Below are positions 54,923-63,453 of a stretch of DNA of 64,000 nt, one piece after another. The DNA is from Sva-07 sp963752815. GTDB lineage: Bacteria; Actinomycetota; Acidimicrobiia; Acidimicrobiales; Ilumatobacteraceae. The stretch is taken from contig CAVVZI010000015.1 of the NCBI GenBank assembly GCA_963752815.1, forward strand, positions 1,682,216 through 1,746,215. The letters run 5' to 3'. Under the pieces are notes generated by a model, which had not been told where the DNA came from, did no database searches, and saw only the letters and a program-made list of their open reading frames with translations. The stretch's first letter is position 1; each line of letters opens with the position of its first letter. The translations under genes were made by a program, and so were the position numbers.

Positions 54923-55858
54923 ATGGATATCGTAACGGGTGTCGGCGTGCTCGACAAGGCGATGGCCGTAATCGGTTCGATCGAGGACGGCCCGCGGTCG
55001 TTGGGCGAACTGCAATCGGCGACCGGACTGCCGCGGGCGACCGCCCATCGGTTGGCGACGGCGCTCGAAACACACGGGCTGCTCCGACGCGACGCCGAGG
55101 GTCGCTTCGAACTCGGCCCGCACCTCGTGACGCTCGGGCGAGCGGCGTCCGGGCGCTTCGCGTTGATCGAGGCGGCGATGCCGGTGCTCAAGGAACTGCG
55201 CGAGACGACCGGCGAGAGCGTGCAGCTGTTCGTCCGCGAGGGCGACGCCCGCCGCTGTGTGATCTCCCTCGAGTCGCCGCACGGCCTGCGCTGGATCGTG
55301 CCGGAGGGGTCGCTGCTGCCCCTCGACCTCGGGTCGTCCGGCCGGGTACTGCGCGGCGAGACGACCCGCAGCGGGTTCGTCGAGAGCGTCGGCGAACGCG
55401 AGCCGGGTGTGGCCTCGGTCAGCGCCCCGATCTACGACTCATCCGGCGTGGTGGTCGCGGCCCTTGCGGTCAGCGGCCCGATCGAGCGCCTCAGCCGCAC
55501 GCCGGGCAAACGCTTCGGCCGCGCCGTCGCCGACGCGGCGAACGCAGATCACCCCCTGACGGCCACCGCCCCCTCCGAAAAATGGAGCAGATGTCGCGCT
55601 CAGCGCGACATCTGCTCCAAATTTCGGGGATTGTCAGGACGGGCGGCGGGCCTCGCGCCAGAGCCACCAGGCGAGGGGGATCTGGAGCGGGAGGCGGACC
55701 CAGTTGGCCGGGCCGTGCGCGGTGCCGACCCGACGAGTCAAGCGCCCGTCGACGGGCTTCACCTCGACCTTGTTCACCGCCATGTCGATGTTGGCCGGGA
55801 ACACCGCGCCGACGAGTCCTACCAAGGCGAACGCACTGAGCCGCCGCGTCCGTGGTGA
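54923..55858 (+). CDS. IclR family transcriptional regulator, probable leuCD regulator (3' end read-through)
   Basis: N-terminal winged helix (VLDKAMAVIGSIEDGPRSLGELQSATGLPRATAHRLATALETHGLL) and C-terminal IclR effector domain (SVQLFVREGDARRCVISLE, LDLGSSGRVLRGE). Divergent from leuCD across a perfect palindrome, as LtbR/NdgR regulators are. The natural protein probably ends near 55559 (about 212 residues): one C fewer in the run before 55557 would create a TGA there. As written, the frame runs through the palindrome at 55575-55627 and into doxX antisense to 55858; that tail is not family-like. Confidence 0.85.
   Translation: MDIVTGVGVLDKAMAVIGSIEDGPRSLGELQSATGLPRATAHRLATALETHGLLRRDAEGRFELGPHLVTLGRAASGRFALIEAAMPVLKELRETTGESVQLFVREGDARRCVISLESPHGLRWIVPEGSLLPLDLGSSGRVLRGETTRSGFVESVGEREPGVASVSAPIYDSSGVVVAALAVSGPIERLSRTPGKRFGRAVADAANADHPLTATAPSEKWSRCRAQRDICSKFRGLSGRAAGLAPEPPGEGDLEREADPVGRAVRGADPTSQAPVDGLHLDLVHRHVDVGREHRADESYQGERTEPPRPW
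55575..55627. repeat. Palindromic element, CCCGAAAATG family, copy 2
   Basis: Shares its inner 35 bases with the copy at 41109-41161 (GGAGCAGATGTCGCGCT and its complement). The outer arms carry a three-base unpaired step (CCGAAAAAT against AAATTTCGG). It lies between convergent iclR and doxX-like genes. Confidence 0.66.
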
Positions 55859-56035
55859 CAGCAACCCGAGGCCGAGCGCGACCTCGGCGGCGCCGCTCGC
55901 GTAGTTGGCGACGCGTGGGCTCGGGAACCAGTCGGGAACGATCGACTCGAAGAAGTCGGGCTTCGCGAAATGAGCGACGCCGGCGGTGACGAACAGGGCG
56001 CTCGCGGCGAGGACGGAGGGGCGGGGCATCGACAT
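55634..56035 (-). CDS. DoxX-like family membrane protein
   Basis: About 133 residues with four hydrophobic segments (VLAASALFVTAGVAHF, YASGAAEVALGLGLL, LSAFALVGLVGAVFPANIDM, RLPLQIPLAWWLW). The pattern FAKPDFFESIVPDWFPSP then GAAEVALGLGLL is typical of DoxX/MauE-type proteins. Function unclear; some family members belong to thiol-redox systems. ATG at 56035 (MSMPRPS) or 56029. Upstream extension is antisense to the next gene. Confidence 0.8.
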   Translation of the reverse strand: MSMPRPSVLAASALFVTAGVAHFAKPDFFESIVPDWFPSPRVANYASGAAEVALGLGLLSPRTRRLSAFALVGLVGAVFPANIDMAVNKVEVKPVDGRLTRRVGTAHGPANWVRLPLQIPLAWWLWREARRPS

Positions 56036-56135
56036 TGTGTATCGGGTCGTGCACGATCTCGGCGGAGCGGGGTGTCTACGATCGTCGTCGGGCCGGCGGA
56101 TGCGCTGCCGCGCCCGCTCAGGATCGATCGTCCAC

Positions 56136-56837
56136 ATGCCCCCTTGTCGCACTTCCCGTTTCGGTCGACTGCGCTCGCTCGCGACGCCCGTCGTGGCCGG
56201 CGTCCTCTTGCTCGGCGTGACCGCGTGTGGCTCGGATTCCGGTTCCGATGCCGGCTCCGAGCCGGCGTCCACCGAAACCGCCGCGACGGCACCGTCATCG
56301 TCCGAGGTCGCGACGACGGCCGTCCCGACCACACCTGTCCCGACGACGGCCGAACCGACCACTACCGAGGCACCGTCGCCCGAGTGCAACGGATTGTCGG
56401 CGGCGGAGGTCGGCGCGGCGGCCGGCGGCGCCTTCGACACGGCCGAGGACGCCAGCGCCGGATCCGACGTGTCGTGCCTGTTCTCGAACTCCACGACCGG
56501 CGACAGCGTGTTGGTGCTCACCGAGTCGACCACCACCTACCTCGGTGGAGCGCTCGACGGCCTGCCGATCGACCAAGCACTCGGCGTGCTCGAGACGACG
56601 TACACGGGGGTGATGGACGCCCCGACCGTCGAACACGTCACGATCGGCGGTTTCCCCGGGATCGTCGTGACCGGCACGAACTCGATCATCGGGACGCCGG
56701 TCGGCTACGCGTCGACGATCGTCAACGGCGTGGTGGTCGAGGTGAGCTCCGACGGCGCGGGGCTGTCCGCAACGCCCGAAGGCTTCGCGCCGATCGTGAC
56801 CGCGGTGGCCGAACTCGCCGTGGCCGCTCAGGGCTGA
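56136..56837 (+). CDS. Putative lipoprotein of unknown function
   Basis: About 233 residues. Signal sequence with lipobox GVLLLGVTACGSDSG (Cys near residue 29), then a Thr/Pro/Ser-rich linker (VPTTPVPTTAEPTTTEAPSP) and a C-terminal alpha/beta domain containing two Cys (PECNGLSAAEVGAAAGG and VSCLFSNSTTGDS) that could form a disulfide, ending TAVAELAVAAQG. It resembles DUF3558-like actinobacterial lipoproteins in layout, but I cannot assign a family. A decayed copy of its 3' half lies at 59580-59864. Confidence 0.7.
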   Translation: MPPCRTSRFGRLRSLATPVVAGVLLLGVTACGSDSGSDAGSEPASTETAATAPSSSEVATTAVPTTPVPTTAEPTTTEAPSPECNGLSAAEVGAAAGGAFDTAEDASAGSDVSCLFSNSTTGDSVLVLTESTTTYLGGALDGLPIDQALGVLETTYTGVMDAPTVEHVTIGGFPGIVVTGTNSIIGTPVGYASTIVNGVVVEVSSDGAGLSATPEGFAPIVTAVAELAVAAQG

Positions 56838-57117
56838 GCGTTCCGGTTGCGCCGTTGACGCGCTGTGGATTGTGTCTTTGGGGCGGATCACATCGCATGC
56901 CGTGGCCGAGTTCTCGTTCGCCCGCAGGCGCCTCGGGTCCGTGTGAGCGGCGTCCTCGTCCTCGGATCGGCGTGCTCGACCATCTCGACGCGCAGGATCG
57001 AATCGACTCCACCGACGCTGAGCCTCAGTCGATCTACCTGGGTCTTTCTGATCGTTCTCCTTGTCGTAGATCTGAGGTAGGTGTAGCTTTCGCCGACATC
57101 GTCAATGGAGGTGTCAC

Positions 57118-59320
57118 ATGAAGCGTCGAATTCGCCTGCGTGTTAACAGCGACCCTTGTGGGGGTCGCGACTCTTGGTTCGCTCCCGTCCGGGACGGCCT
57201 CGGCCGAGAGCGGTAACCGTCACCGATTCCCTGGCGGTGGATGGATTCGCTGATCCGCGGAGCGATTCGCTAGGCGACCGACCACGCTTCGTGACCGGTC
57301 CGGGCACGCCGCTGGAAGGCACCGGAAGTCTGGAACTGGGTGTCAACGCCGCCGATCAGACCGCGCTCGATGACGAACCCGTTGTTGAACGAGCTGTTCC
57401 CACCGACGCTGTCGTTCTTCCATCCGTTCAAGGGTCTGACCGGCTCGTGGGCCACGTACGTCCCGGCTGGAGAACCGAACAGCCGGCCGCCGCCTTTGAA
57501 GTTCGAGGCGTACGACAACGGAACGAATCTGACTGGCGACTTCATGACGGTGGTCTTCGAGCCCATCGTTCCAGGCGCCCCGTGATCGCTGGGACAGTGG
57601 CAGACGTGGACGATCGACGACTCGACAGTCGTGTGGCAGACCGACGATGCCGATCCGTGCACCCAGGCCACGCCCGTGCACGTTCGCGGAGTTCAACGAC
57701 GCTGCAGCACTATCCGAATGCCGCCTTCTACGACGTGCAGCTCGGTGTCGGCTCGTTCAGCGTCAGTCCCATCGACGGGCCGTCGTGAGCTATGTCGACG
57801 CCGTTCACCTGTCGTCCGAACGGCGCAGTGCTGCTCAACACCAATTTCGACAAGGCCGTCACCGCCACCGGTCGCTCCCGTCGCCACTCGCCGACGAGTA
57901 CGCGACCCCGCGGAACACGCCGCTCGTGGTCGGGGCCGCGTCCGGAGTGCTGTTGAACGACAGCCCTCCGGGAGGCGACCTGAGCGCGGCAATTGGTTGC
58001 GCCGGCTGCTTCGGACAGGCCGTACTAGCCGCCGACGGTTCGTTCACGTACACGCCGAACGCGGGCTTCGTCGGCGTGGACACCTTTACGTACACCGCAA
58101 CGAACACGACAACGGGAGCGGTGTCATCCGCGGCAACGGTCACGATCACGGTCACGGATCCAACGGCGCCACCGCCCGCGCTTCCGGCGAACCGTTCGCA
58201 GTTCGTCCCGGTGGCTCCGACACGAATCGTTGACACCCGAAGCGGTCTGGGTGCTGCGAGCGGACCGGTTGCCGCGGGATCCAATACGGTGATCACTGCG
58301 GTCGGCAAGGCCGGGATCCCGGCGGGTGCGACCGGTGTGGTGGTCAACATCACGGCCGCTGATGGGGCGGCAGGCGGATTCCTGCAGGCATTCCCCACCG
58401 GCGCTCCTGTCGCGGGTGCCACGTCGAACGTCAACATCGACCACAGCAACTCCACGGTCGCCGACCTCGCGCTCGTCGGTTTGGACGCCACCGGTAGGTT
58501 CACGATCTTCTCGTTCAGACCGACACAACTCGTGGTCGACGTGTTCGGCTACTTCGTTCCCGCCACCACGGTCGCAGCCGGGAGACTCGTGCCGCAGGAC
58601 CCTGTGCGCGTGCTCGACACGCGCTCGGGCGTGGGAGCCGCGGGGCCGGTAGCCGCTGGTGGAAGTGTGGTGTTGAACCTGGCGAACAGGATTCCGGCTG
58701 ACGCCGGGGCGGTCGTGATGACACTGACGGCAACACGATCACAGGCACCGGGCTGGGTCCAGGCGATACCGACCGGTGGTGCCACTGCGCTCGGTGCGTC
58801 GTCGAACGTGAACATCGACCGGGCCGGAGACTCGACTGCCAACACGGTGATCGTTCCGGTCGGTGCGGGGGCAACGTGACGCTGTTCAGTTCGATCGGAA
58901 CGGATCTCGTTGCCGATGTCGTTGGTTACTTCACCGGGGCGAGTGCCGCGGCCGCGACGACGGGGCTGTTCGTCCCGGTTGTGCCGGAGCGTCTCGCCGA
59001 CAGCCGTTCCACGGGAACAGTCGTGGCCGCGAACAAGACGATCACGGTGCCGGTCGCGGGTCGGCCGAACCTGCCGGATCCGCCGCCGACCGCGATCGCC
59101 GGGACGCTGACCGCCACCGAAACGTCCGGCGGCGGATTCGCCCAGGTGTTCCCGACGGGCGGGACGACCGTTGCCGGATCGACCTCGACGCTGAACTGGA
59201 ACGGTCCCGGCCGCACACAGGCGGTGGCCACGATCGTCGGTGCTCCCCGCGGGTCGGTGAGCCTCTTCACGTCGCGACGCGACTCACCTGATCTACGACA
59301 TCACCGGCTACTTCATCTGA
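57118..59320 (+). CDS. Secreted surface protein with cadherin-like and three DTR...GYF modules (many frameshifts)
   Basis: ATG at 57118 with GGAGGTG 5 bases upstream. Joined frames give a signal peptide (LTATLVGVATLGSLPSGTASA), an N-terminal domain with GLTGSWATYVPAGEPNSRPP and WTIDDSTVVWQTDDADPC, an Ig/cadherin-like domain (GVLLNDSPPGG, SFTYTPNAGFVGVDTFTYTAT), then three modules of about 120 residues, each opening like VPVAPTRIVDTRSG and closing like VVDVFGYFVP, the last ending IYDITGYFI at 59320. At least seven frame changes lie in 57140-57890, then near 58870 and 59275; the stretch 57890-58870 is clean. It is either a pseudogene or poorly resolved sequence. Similar modules occur at 60166 and 63525. 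Confidence 0.6.
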
Positions 59321-59325
59321 GTTCA

Positions 59326-59360
59326 GGCGTCGGCGGGCGGGATCCCCGCCTGCCGACGCC
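59326..59360 (+). terminator. Hairpin after the surface-protein gene
   Basis: Arms GGCGTCGGCGGGCGGG (59326-59341) and CCCGCCTGCCGACGCC (59345-59360) pair at 15 of 16 positions with a 3-nt loop. It begins 6 bases after the TGA at 59318-59320. No T-tract. Confidence 0.6.
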
Positions 59361-59579
59361 TGACGGTGTGAACGATGCCCGATCCGCTGAAATGCGTACA
59401 TCGGACGCGACGAAGGTCACGACGCGGTAGATCGGGTCTGGCAGCGCCATCGTTGCTTCAACCACACCCGCCGAGTTCGGCGCCCGAAGACGTCAGGTTG
59501 AGTCGCCCGGGATTGAGCGCAGTCACCGAGCCCGGGGCGATTCGATCCATCCCGACTCGACTGGCCGCTACGCTGACGT
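59361..59579. other. Gap with no supported gene
   Basis: About 220 bases after the hairpin. Short open frames are present on both strands, but none has a family match, ribosome-binding site or codon pattern I can support. Confidence 0.5.
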
Positions 59580-59864
59580 GATCCGACGATGCTGTTCGCT
59601 CACCACACCGGCGACTCGCTCGGGTTGTCGCGGATCGCCGCGGAGGTCGACGCCTCGACGGTCGTGTTCTGCGGCGTGCGCTTCATGGCCGAGTCGGCCA
59701 CACGAACTTCGATCATCGGGCCGCCGGTCTGCTACGTGTCGCCGATGGTTGCCAACGTGTAGGTCGAGGTGAGCTCCGACGGCGCCGGGCTGTCCTCGAC
59801 GCCGGCTTGCTTCGCGCCGATCGTGACCGCGGTGGCCGAACCCGCCGTGGCCGCTCAGCGCTGA
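59580..59864 (+). pseudogene. Decayed copy of the 3' half of the 56136 lipoprotein gene
   Basis: Parallel segments include GATCCGAC, CACCGGCGAC, TCGATCATCGGG...CCGGTC, GTCGAGGTGAGCTCCGACGG and a near-identical last 90 bases ending GTGGCCGCTCAG.GCTGAGCGT (compare 56740-56840). The copy carries an in-frame TAG (59760-59762) and has no start or lipobox, so it is a fragment. It marks a duplication that brackets the surface-protein gene. Confidence 0.7.
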
Positions 59865-60094
59865 GCGTCGCGACCTGGCTCGCATTGTTCGTCGGCGCGG
59901 GGTTGTAGAGGCGCTTGCCGGGCGAGGAGTAGTGACCGACCGAGGACCCGACCGATTGAGGGAGCGCGTTGGCCGCGGCGGAGGCACTACGCCGAGCCGC
60001 CATGCCTATCGACAGTTTGATCAACGGCTCATGGTGGTTGTCTTTCGTCGAGCTATCTGAAGAGCGCATCAAAGTCACCCGATCGGGCGGGGAC
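59865..60094. other. Gap with no supported gene
   Basis: Lower coding quality. Short frames on both strands (for example around 59969-60160 on +) lack recognisable homology. The right edge is the left border of the repeat that includes the 60166 gene. Confidence 0.45.
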
Positions 60095-60642
60095 TTCACC
60101 CTGGCGCTGGTCAAGATGCACTTGTACTGTCACCAGTCCCGTACTCCAGACGAAACGAGGACAGTATGAAAGACCGACCACGAAATGTTCGACGCAGCCG
60201 TTGGGCCGCGATCGGAGCGGCAATAGCGGTATCGCTTGGAGGTGGTGGCGTGTTCATCGCCGGCGCCGCGGGCCCGAGCGCGCCGTCATCAGTGGTCACG
60301 ATCGATCCGGTTCGGGTGTTGGACACACGTGACCCGGTGAATGTCGGGTTGCCGGGGCCGTTCGTGTCGCCGGTGTCGCAGAAGTTGAAGGTCACTGGTT
60401 CGGTGGCGACGACGAGCTGGACCGACGACGGCGGTGCCCGTGGGCGCCACGGGCGTGTTGTTGAACGTGACAGCGGTCGGAGCGACGGCGGAGGGGTTCA
60501 TCTCGATTCGTCCCGGTGATGCGACCGGTGCGCCTATGACATCGAACTTGAACTTCTCGGTGAATGAGACGTCGCCGAACTCCGTGCAGGTGGCGCTGCC
60601 GACCACGGGTGCGAACGCTGGGCAGATCGACATCACCTACGA
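60095..60642 (+). repeat. Direct repeat, copy 1 (promoter and 5' half of DTR-module gene)
   Basis: Begins TTCACCCTGGCGCTGGTCAA and covers the leader and the first about 475 bases of the 60166 gene. The second copy runs from 63454 to the window edge. By eye about 20 differences plus one extra base (an A near 60415 in this copy) over about 547 bases. Sequence left of 60095 and 63454 is unrelated, giving a sharp border. Confidence 0.85.
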
Positions 60643-61222
60643 CGCCCTCGGCACCGCCGGTCCGACAACGGATGTGTTGATCGATGTCATGGGTTACTTC
60701 GTCGCCTGGCGGCGCCGGTACTCCCGGCCCGGCTGGCCCCGCTGGTCCTGTCGGTGGTGTCGGTCCCGCCGGTCCCGCCGGTCAATCGCTGGTGTACAGA
60801 GCGTTGAAGGGCGTTCCGGTTCCGAGCACGGCCAACTTTGACCTCACCCGTCCCGCGTTCAACTCGACCGCGGACGTGGAACTCGTTGCGCCGATTTCCT
60901 TGACCGCGGGAACGTACCTGTTCAGTTCGACATCCCAGTTCTTTGATCCCACCGAGCCATTCGCAGCTGGAGAGGCCTACGGAGTCACCAAGGCCTGGGT
61001 CTGCCCGACTCCGTGCCTGCGAACGAAGCTGATTGCCAACCGCCTGGAACCGAGTACTCACCCGCCATTCCTCACGATGCAATTAATGGCGCCCAGGTCA
61101 CCTCTTCGTTCCTGATCGACGTGCCCGCCGCAGGGGCAACGCTGGTCACCCGCACCGTGATCCGCGGCGGCGAGGGCACTTACGTCGGCGGGGCGAGCGT
61201 GATCGTGACCCGGTTGGGCTGA
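60166..61222 (+). CDS. Secreted protein with DTR...GYF module and collagen-like segment (frameshifted)
   Basis: About 350 residues after joining frames. An N-terminal anchor/signal (AAIGAAIAVSLGGGGVFIAGAAG) follows a basic start (MKDRPRNVRRSRW). One module from VVTIDPVRVLDTRDPVNVG to VLIDVMGYFV, then a collagen-like Gly-x-y run (GGAGTPGPAGPAGPVGGVGP, about residue 183), then a C-terminal beta domain (ALKGVPVPSTANFDLTRPAFNSTADVEL ... VIRGGEGTYVGGASVIVTRLG). Frame changes near 60415, 60710 and 61010. Comparison with the copy at 63525 shows the first is a single inserted A. ATG 60166 follows GAGGA by 4 bases. Confidence 0.72.
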
Positions 61223-61237
61223 CTACCTCATTTCGTT

Positions 61238-61283
61238 GTCGACGCTGCGCTGGTGCGTAGCGAGTTGCCCGCGCAGCGTCGAC
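61238..61283 (+). terminator. Hairpin after the DTR/collagen-like gene
   Basis: 13-bp arms GTCGACGCTGCGC (61238-61250) and GCGCAGCGTCGAC (61271-61283) with a 20-nt loop, 16 bases after the TGA. No T-tract, so a terminator role is inference. Confidence 0.5.
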
Positions 61284-62073
61284 AGCACTTCACACTCTGC
61301 TGCGTAGCGCGTCTTGGCGTTCAACAGCGCCCCGTATATCCAACCCGAACGCCCGCGCCGGTTCCATCCCGTCGAGACGATCGCGGCCGACGCCGAACGC
61401 GGTGCGGTGGTTGTCAGCTACCTCCGCAGGACGACCGCCGTGACGGCCAAGACCGGATCAGAAGGTGCAGTTCGGACGCCTACGGTCATCCTGGCGTCTT
61501 TGATGGGTTTCGGCCGTTCCGTTACCTGCCCTTGACACGGGTGGCCACACAGTGGCGACCGCCGCCACAGCCGCGCCCGGAGCATGGGCGTCGACCGTTC
61601 GTACCTGTCCTCGGTCGGGCGCCGCGTTGTCGAAGAACTCGGCAACGTCAGTTCGGCTTCATCCGGTCCTCGGTCGGCCCGTGGATGACAGCGCCTGACT
61701 ACCCGGCCGTGTGCGTGTTCCTCAGAGGCGCGGTCGATCGGCGCTGACGCGTTACTTTGTGGGCAGCAATTTCGACATCGCTCCCGGCCCGTTCTTCTGA
61801 TGGCGGGTCGGTTGAGGCAACCATGACCCTTCAGCGGGCTGCACGCGGTGGACAAGACGTCCGTCCGGTGACGGCTCGTCCCGGCCGCACGCAGCCGCCC
61901 GGTTTGTCACCGGGCGCCGGGTCCGCGATTTCAGGGCGCAGTTACCGGAAAGCCATGTTCCGAGCCGTCGGCCGTAGCTGCGACGCGATGGTCACTTCGG
62001 CCCGGCTTTGGGTGCGCCACGCGCCGGTTAGGCCGCCCTGGTCGTGCGTTAGCGATCGTGGGTCGGGCCATAG
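61284..62073. other. 790-base stretch with no supported gene
   Basis: Several overlapping open frames on both strands (for example 61314-61535 +, 61418-61855 -), none with recognised motifs, ribosome-binding site or consistent third-position GC. A fragmentary coding remnant is possible (a plus-strand stretch around 61320-61500 reads AADAERGAVVVSYLRR), but I cannot support a call. Confidence 0.45.
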
Positions 62074-62321
62074 CTACTCGTCGTCCACATCGGACTGGGT
62101 GGCCTTTCTCCGCTCGAGCAGCCAGTGGACCTCGTGGGTGTCGGGGTGCCGCCATTCACGCATGCGGTATTCGAAATCGGGGAGCAACACAATCGGGTCG
62201 GATTGGGCGACGCCGGAGCCACCACCCCGACCACGATCTTCGCGGCAAGGGGCATGAGGGGTGACTGCGCGGGGACGGGGCCGGTCACGATCTCCACCGG
62301 GTCTCCATACGGGCGCGCCAT
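62074..62321 (-). CDS. Small hypothetical protein (one frameshift)
   Basis: About 82 residues recovered by joining two frames: MARPYGDPVEIVTGPVPAQS at the start and DPIVLLPDFEYRMREWRHPD, then EVHWLLERRKATQSDVDDE before a TAG at 62074-62076. The frame changes near 62205. The second half has strong amino-acid character (charged, aromatic) that is unlike random antisense. No family recognised. It is missed if each frame is judged alone. Confidence 0.5.
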
Positions 62322-62489
62322 ATGACAGAGACTAGTGGCTTCAACATAACCAATCTATAGCTCCTTCATGGAGACTTATAGAAACGTGTTGGAGTAAGGA
62401 TAAGACGACGTTGGTTGTACTAACCGGCACCGGAACAAGAAGGCAAACCGGCCAACGGATCACTTCGACAAGAGAGCAAGGAAAAACCC
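62322..62489. promoter_or_regulatory. AT-rich leader and promoter region of the 62490 gene
   Basis: Markedly lower GC than the rest of the window (for example AACATAACCAATCTATAG and GAGACTTATAGAAACG). Contains small inverted repeats CTCC-TTCAT-GGAG and GGTT-GTACT-AACC. A purine-rich CAAGGAAAAA sits 4-13 bases before the ATG at 62490. Exact -10/-35 cannot be fixed by eye. Confidence 0.4.
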
Positions 62490-63109
62490 ATGAACCGCAT
62501 CATCAAGAGCGCTGCGATCGCAGCCATCGCCGCCGTGGGCGTCATCGGCACCGCCGGCGCAGCCTCGGCTTACACGCCGCCCGCCGACCACCGCAACTAC
62601 GTCGGCGAAACCGTTGTCCACGACGGCGGTTCCACCACCATCCAGAACGTCGATTTGAACGTGCAGCTGGATGATGGCTCGCAGTGGTACCACGAGTTCG
62701 ACCTCACCTACACCCGCGGCGTGGACGGCGTGGTCGTTTCGCCGGTGTCGGCAAGCAGTTCGACAATGCCGGCGAGATCATCACCGGCTCCATCGACACG
62801 ACGAACCGCACCGTCACCTACACCGCCTCCTACCTGACCAACGGGGCGCTCGACGGCGGCGCGTGGACGGTCACGGACGGTGTGCTGGCAGGCACCGCCA
62901 CGTCGGGAGACATCGACTGGACCGGCACCTACCTGGCCGACCAGTTCACGGTGACGGGCGGCTTCCACAACGTGCCGGCTGCTGCCCCCGTTTCCGTGAC
63001 TGGCAACCACGGCCAGTACGTCTCCGGTGCCGTCAAGGCCGGCCTCAAGGGCAAAGCACTGGCTGCCATCGCCCAGGACGTCACGCTGGTCGGTCCATAC
63101 AACGGCTGA
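62490..63109 (+). CDS. Small secreted protein (one frameshift)
   Basis: About 206 residues. A clear Sec signal peptide (IIKSAAIAAIAAVGVIGTAGAASA, cleavage near residue 27) is followed by a beta-rich exported domain: VVHDGGSTTIQNVDLNVQLDDGSQWYHEFDLTYTR, and after a frame change near 62745, QFDNAGEIITGSIDTTNRTVTYTASYL and HNVPAAAPVSVTGNHGQYVSGAVKAG. No Cys and no anchor, so probably released. A strong intrinsic terminator follows 60 bases after the stop. Function unknown. Confidence 0.7.
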
Positions 63110-63169
63110 CTTCCGCAGATTTGCAACGGACGGGACTCTGGGAACTCTCAGCTAGCCCCTCTCCCTTCC

Positions 63170-63204
63170 AGCCCCCGGCCCACGGCCGGGGGCTTCCGTC
63201 ATTT
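63170..63204 (+). terminator. Intrinsic terminator after the small secreted protein
   Basis: Perfect 11-bp stem AGCCCCCGGCC (63170-63180) and GGCCGGGGGCT (63184-63194) with a 3-nt loop CAC, then TCCGTCATTT. One of the few hairpins in the window with a T-rich tail. Confidence 0.8.
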
Positions 63205-63453
63205 CAGCCCGCCGCTGATGGGGTGCTGTCGCGCCCTCCACACCGCTGCGGCTACGGGCTTCCGCAACCCGAACGAGGGAGCGGCCCAGCTCACAAAAAG
63301 TCCGAATGCGGTGAACAACTGGTCTTCCACAATGCCTCAAAGCGAAGAAGGCGTCTGCGGGACTGATCCCCACCACCGCCTGGCTCGCCCCAACGCCGTC
63401 GGGGCCACGTCGGGTGGTAGCCGATGCGATTTCGGCCAATCTGGCGCCGCATG
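63205..63453. other. Gap with no supported gene
   Basis: About 250 bases between the terminator and the second repeat copy. No open frame with credible coding character on either strand. Confidence 0.45.

Noticed and set aside
55634..56536. 300-codon minus-strand frame as one doxX-like gene
   Set aside because: Only the last about 133 codons look like DoxX; the upstream part is antisense to the 56136 lipoprotein's Thr/Pro linker.
61253..61747. 164-codon plus-strand open frame as a gene
   Set aside because: No ribosome-binding site or motif, Arg/Pro-rich composition, and competing frames of equal length; not supportable.
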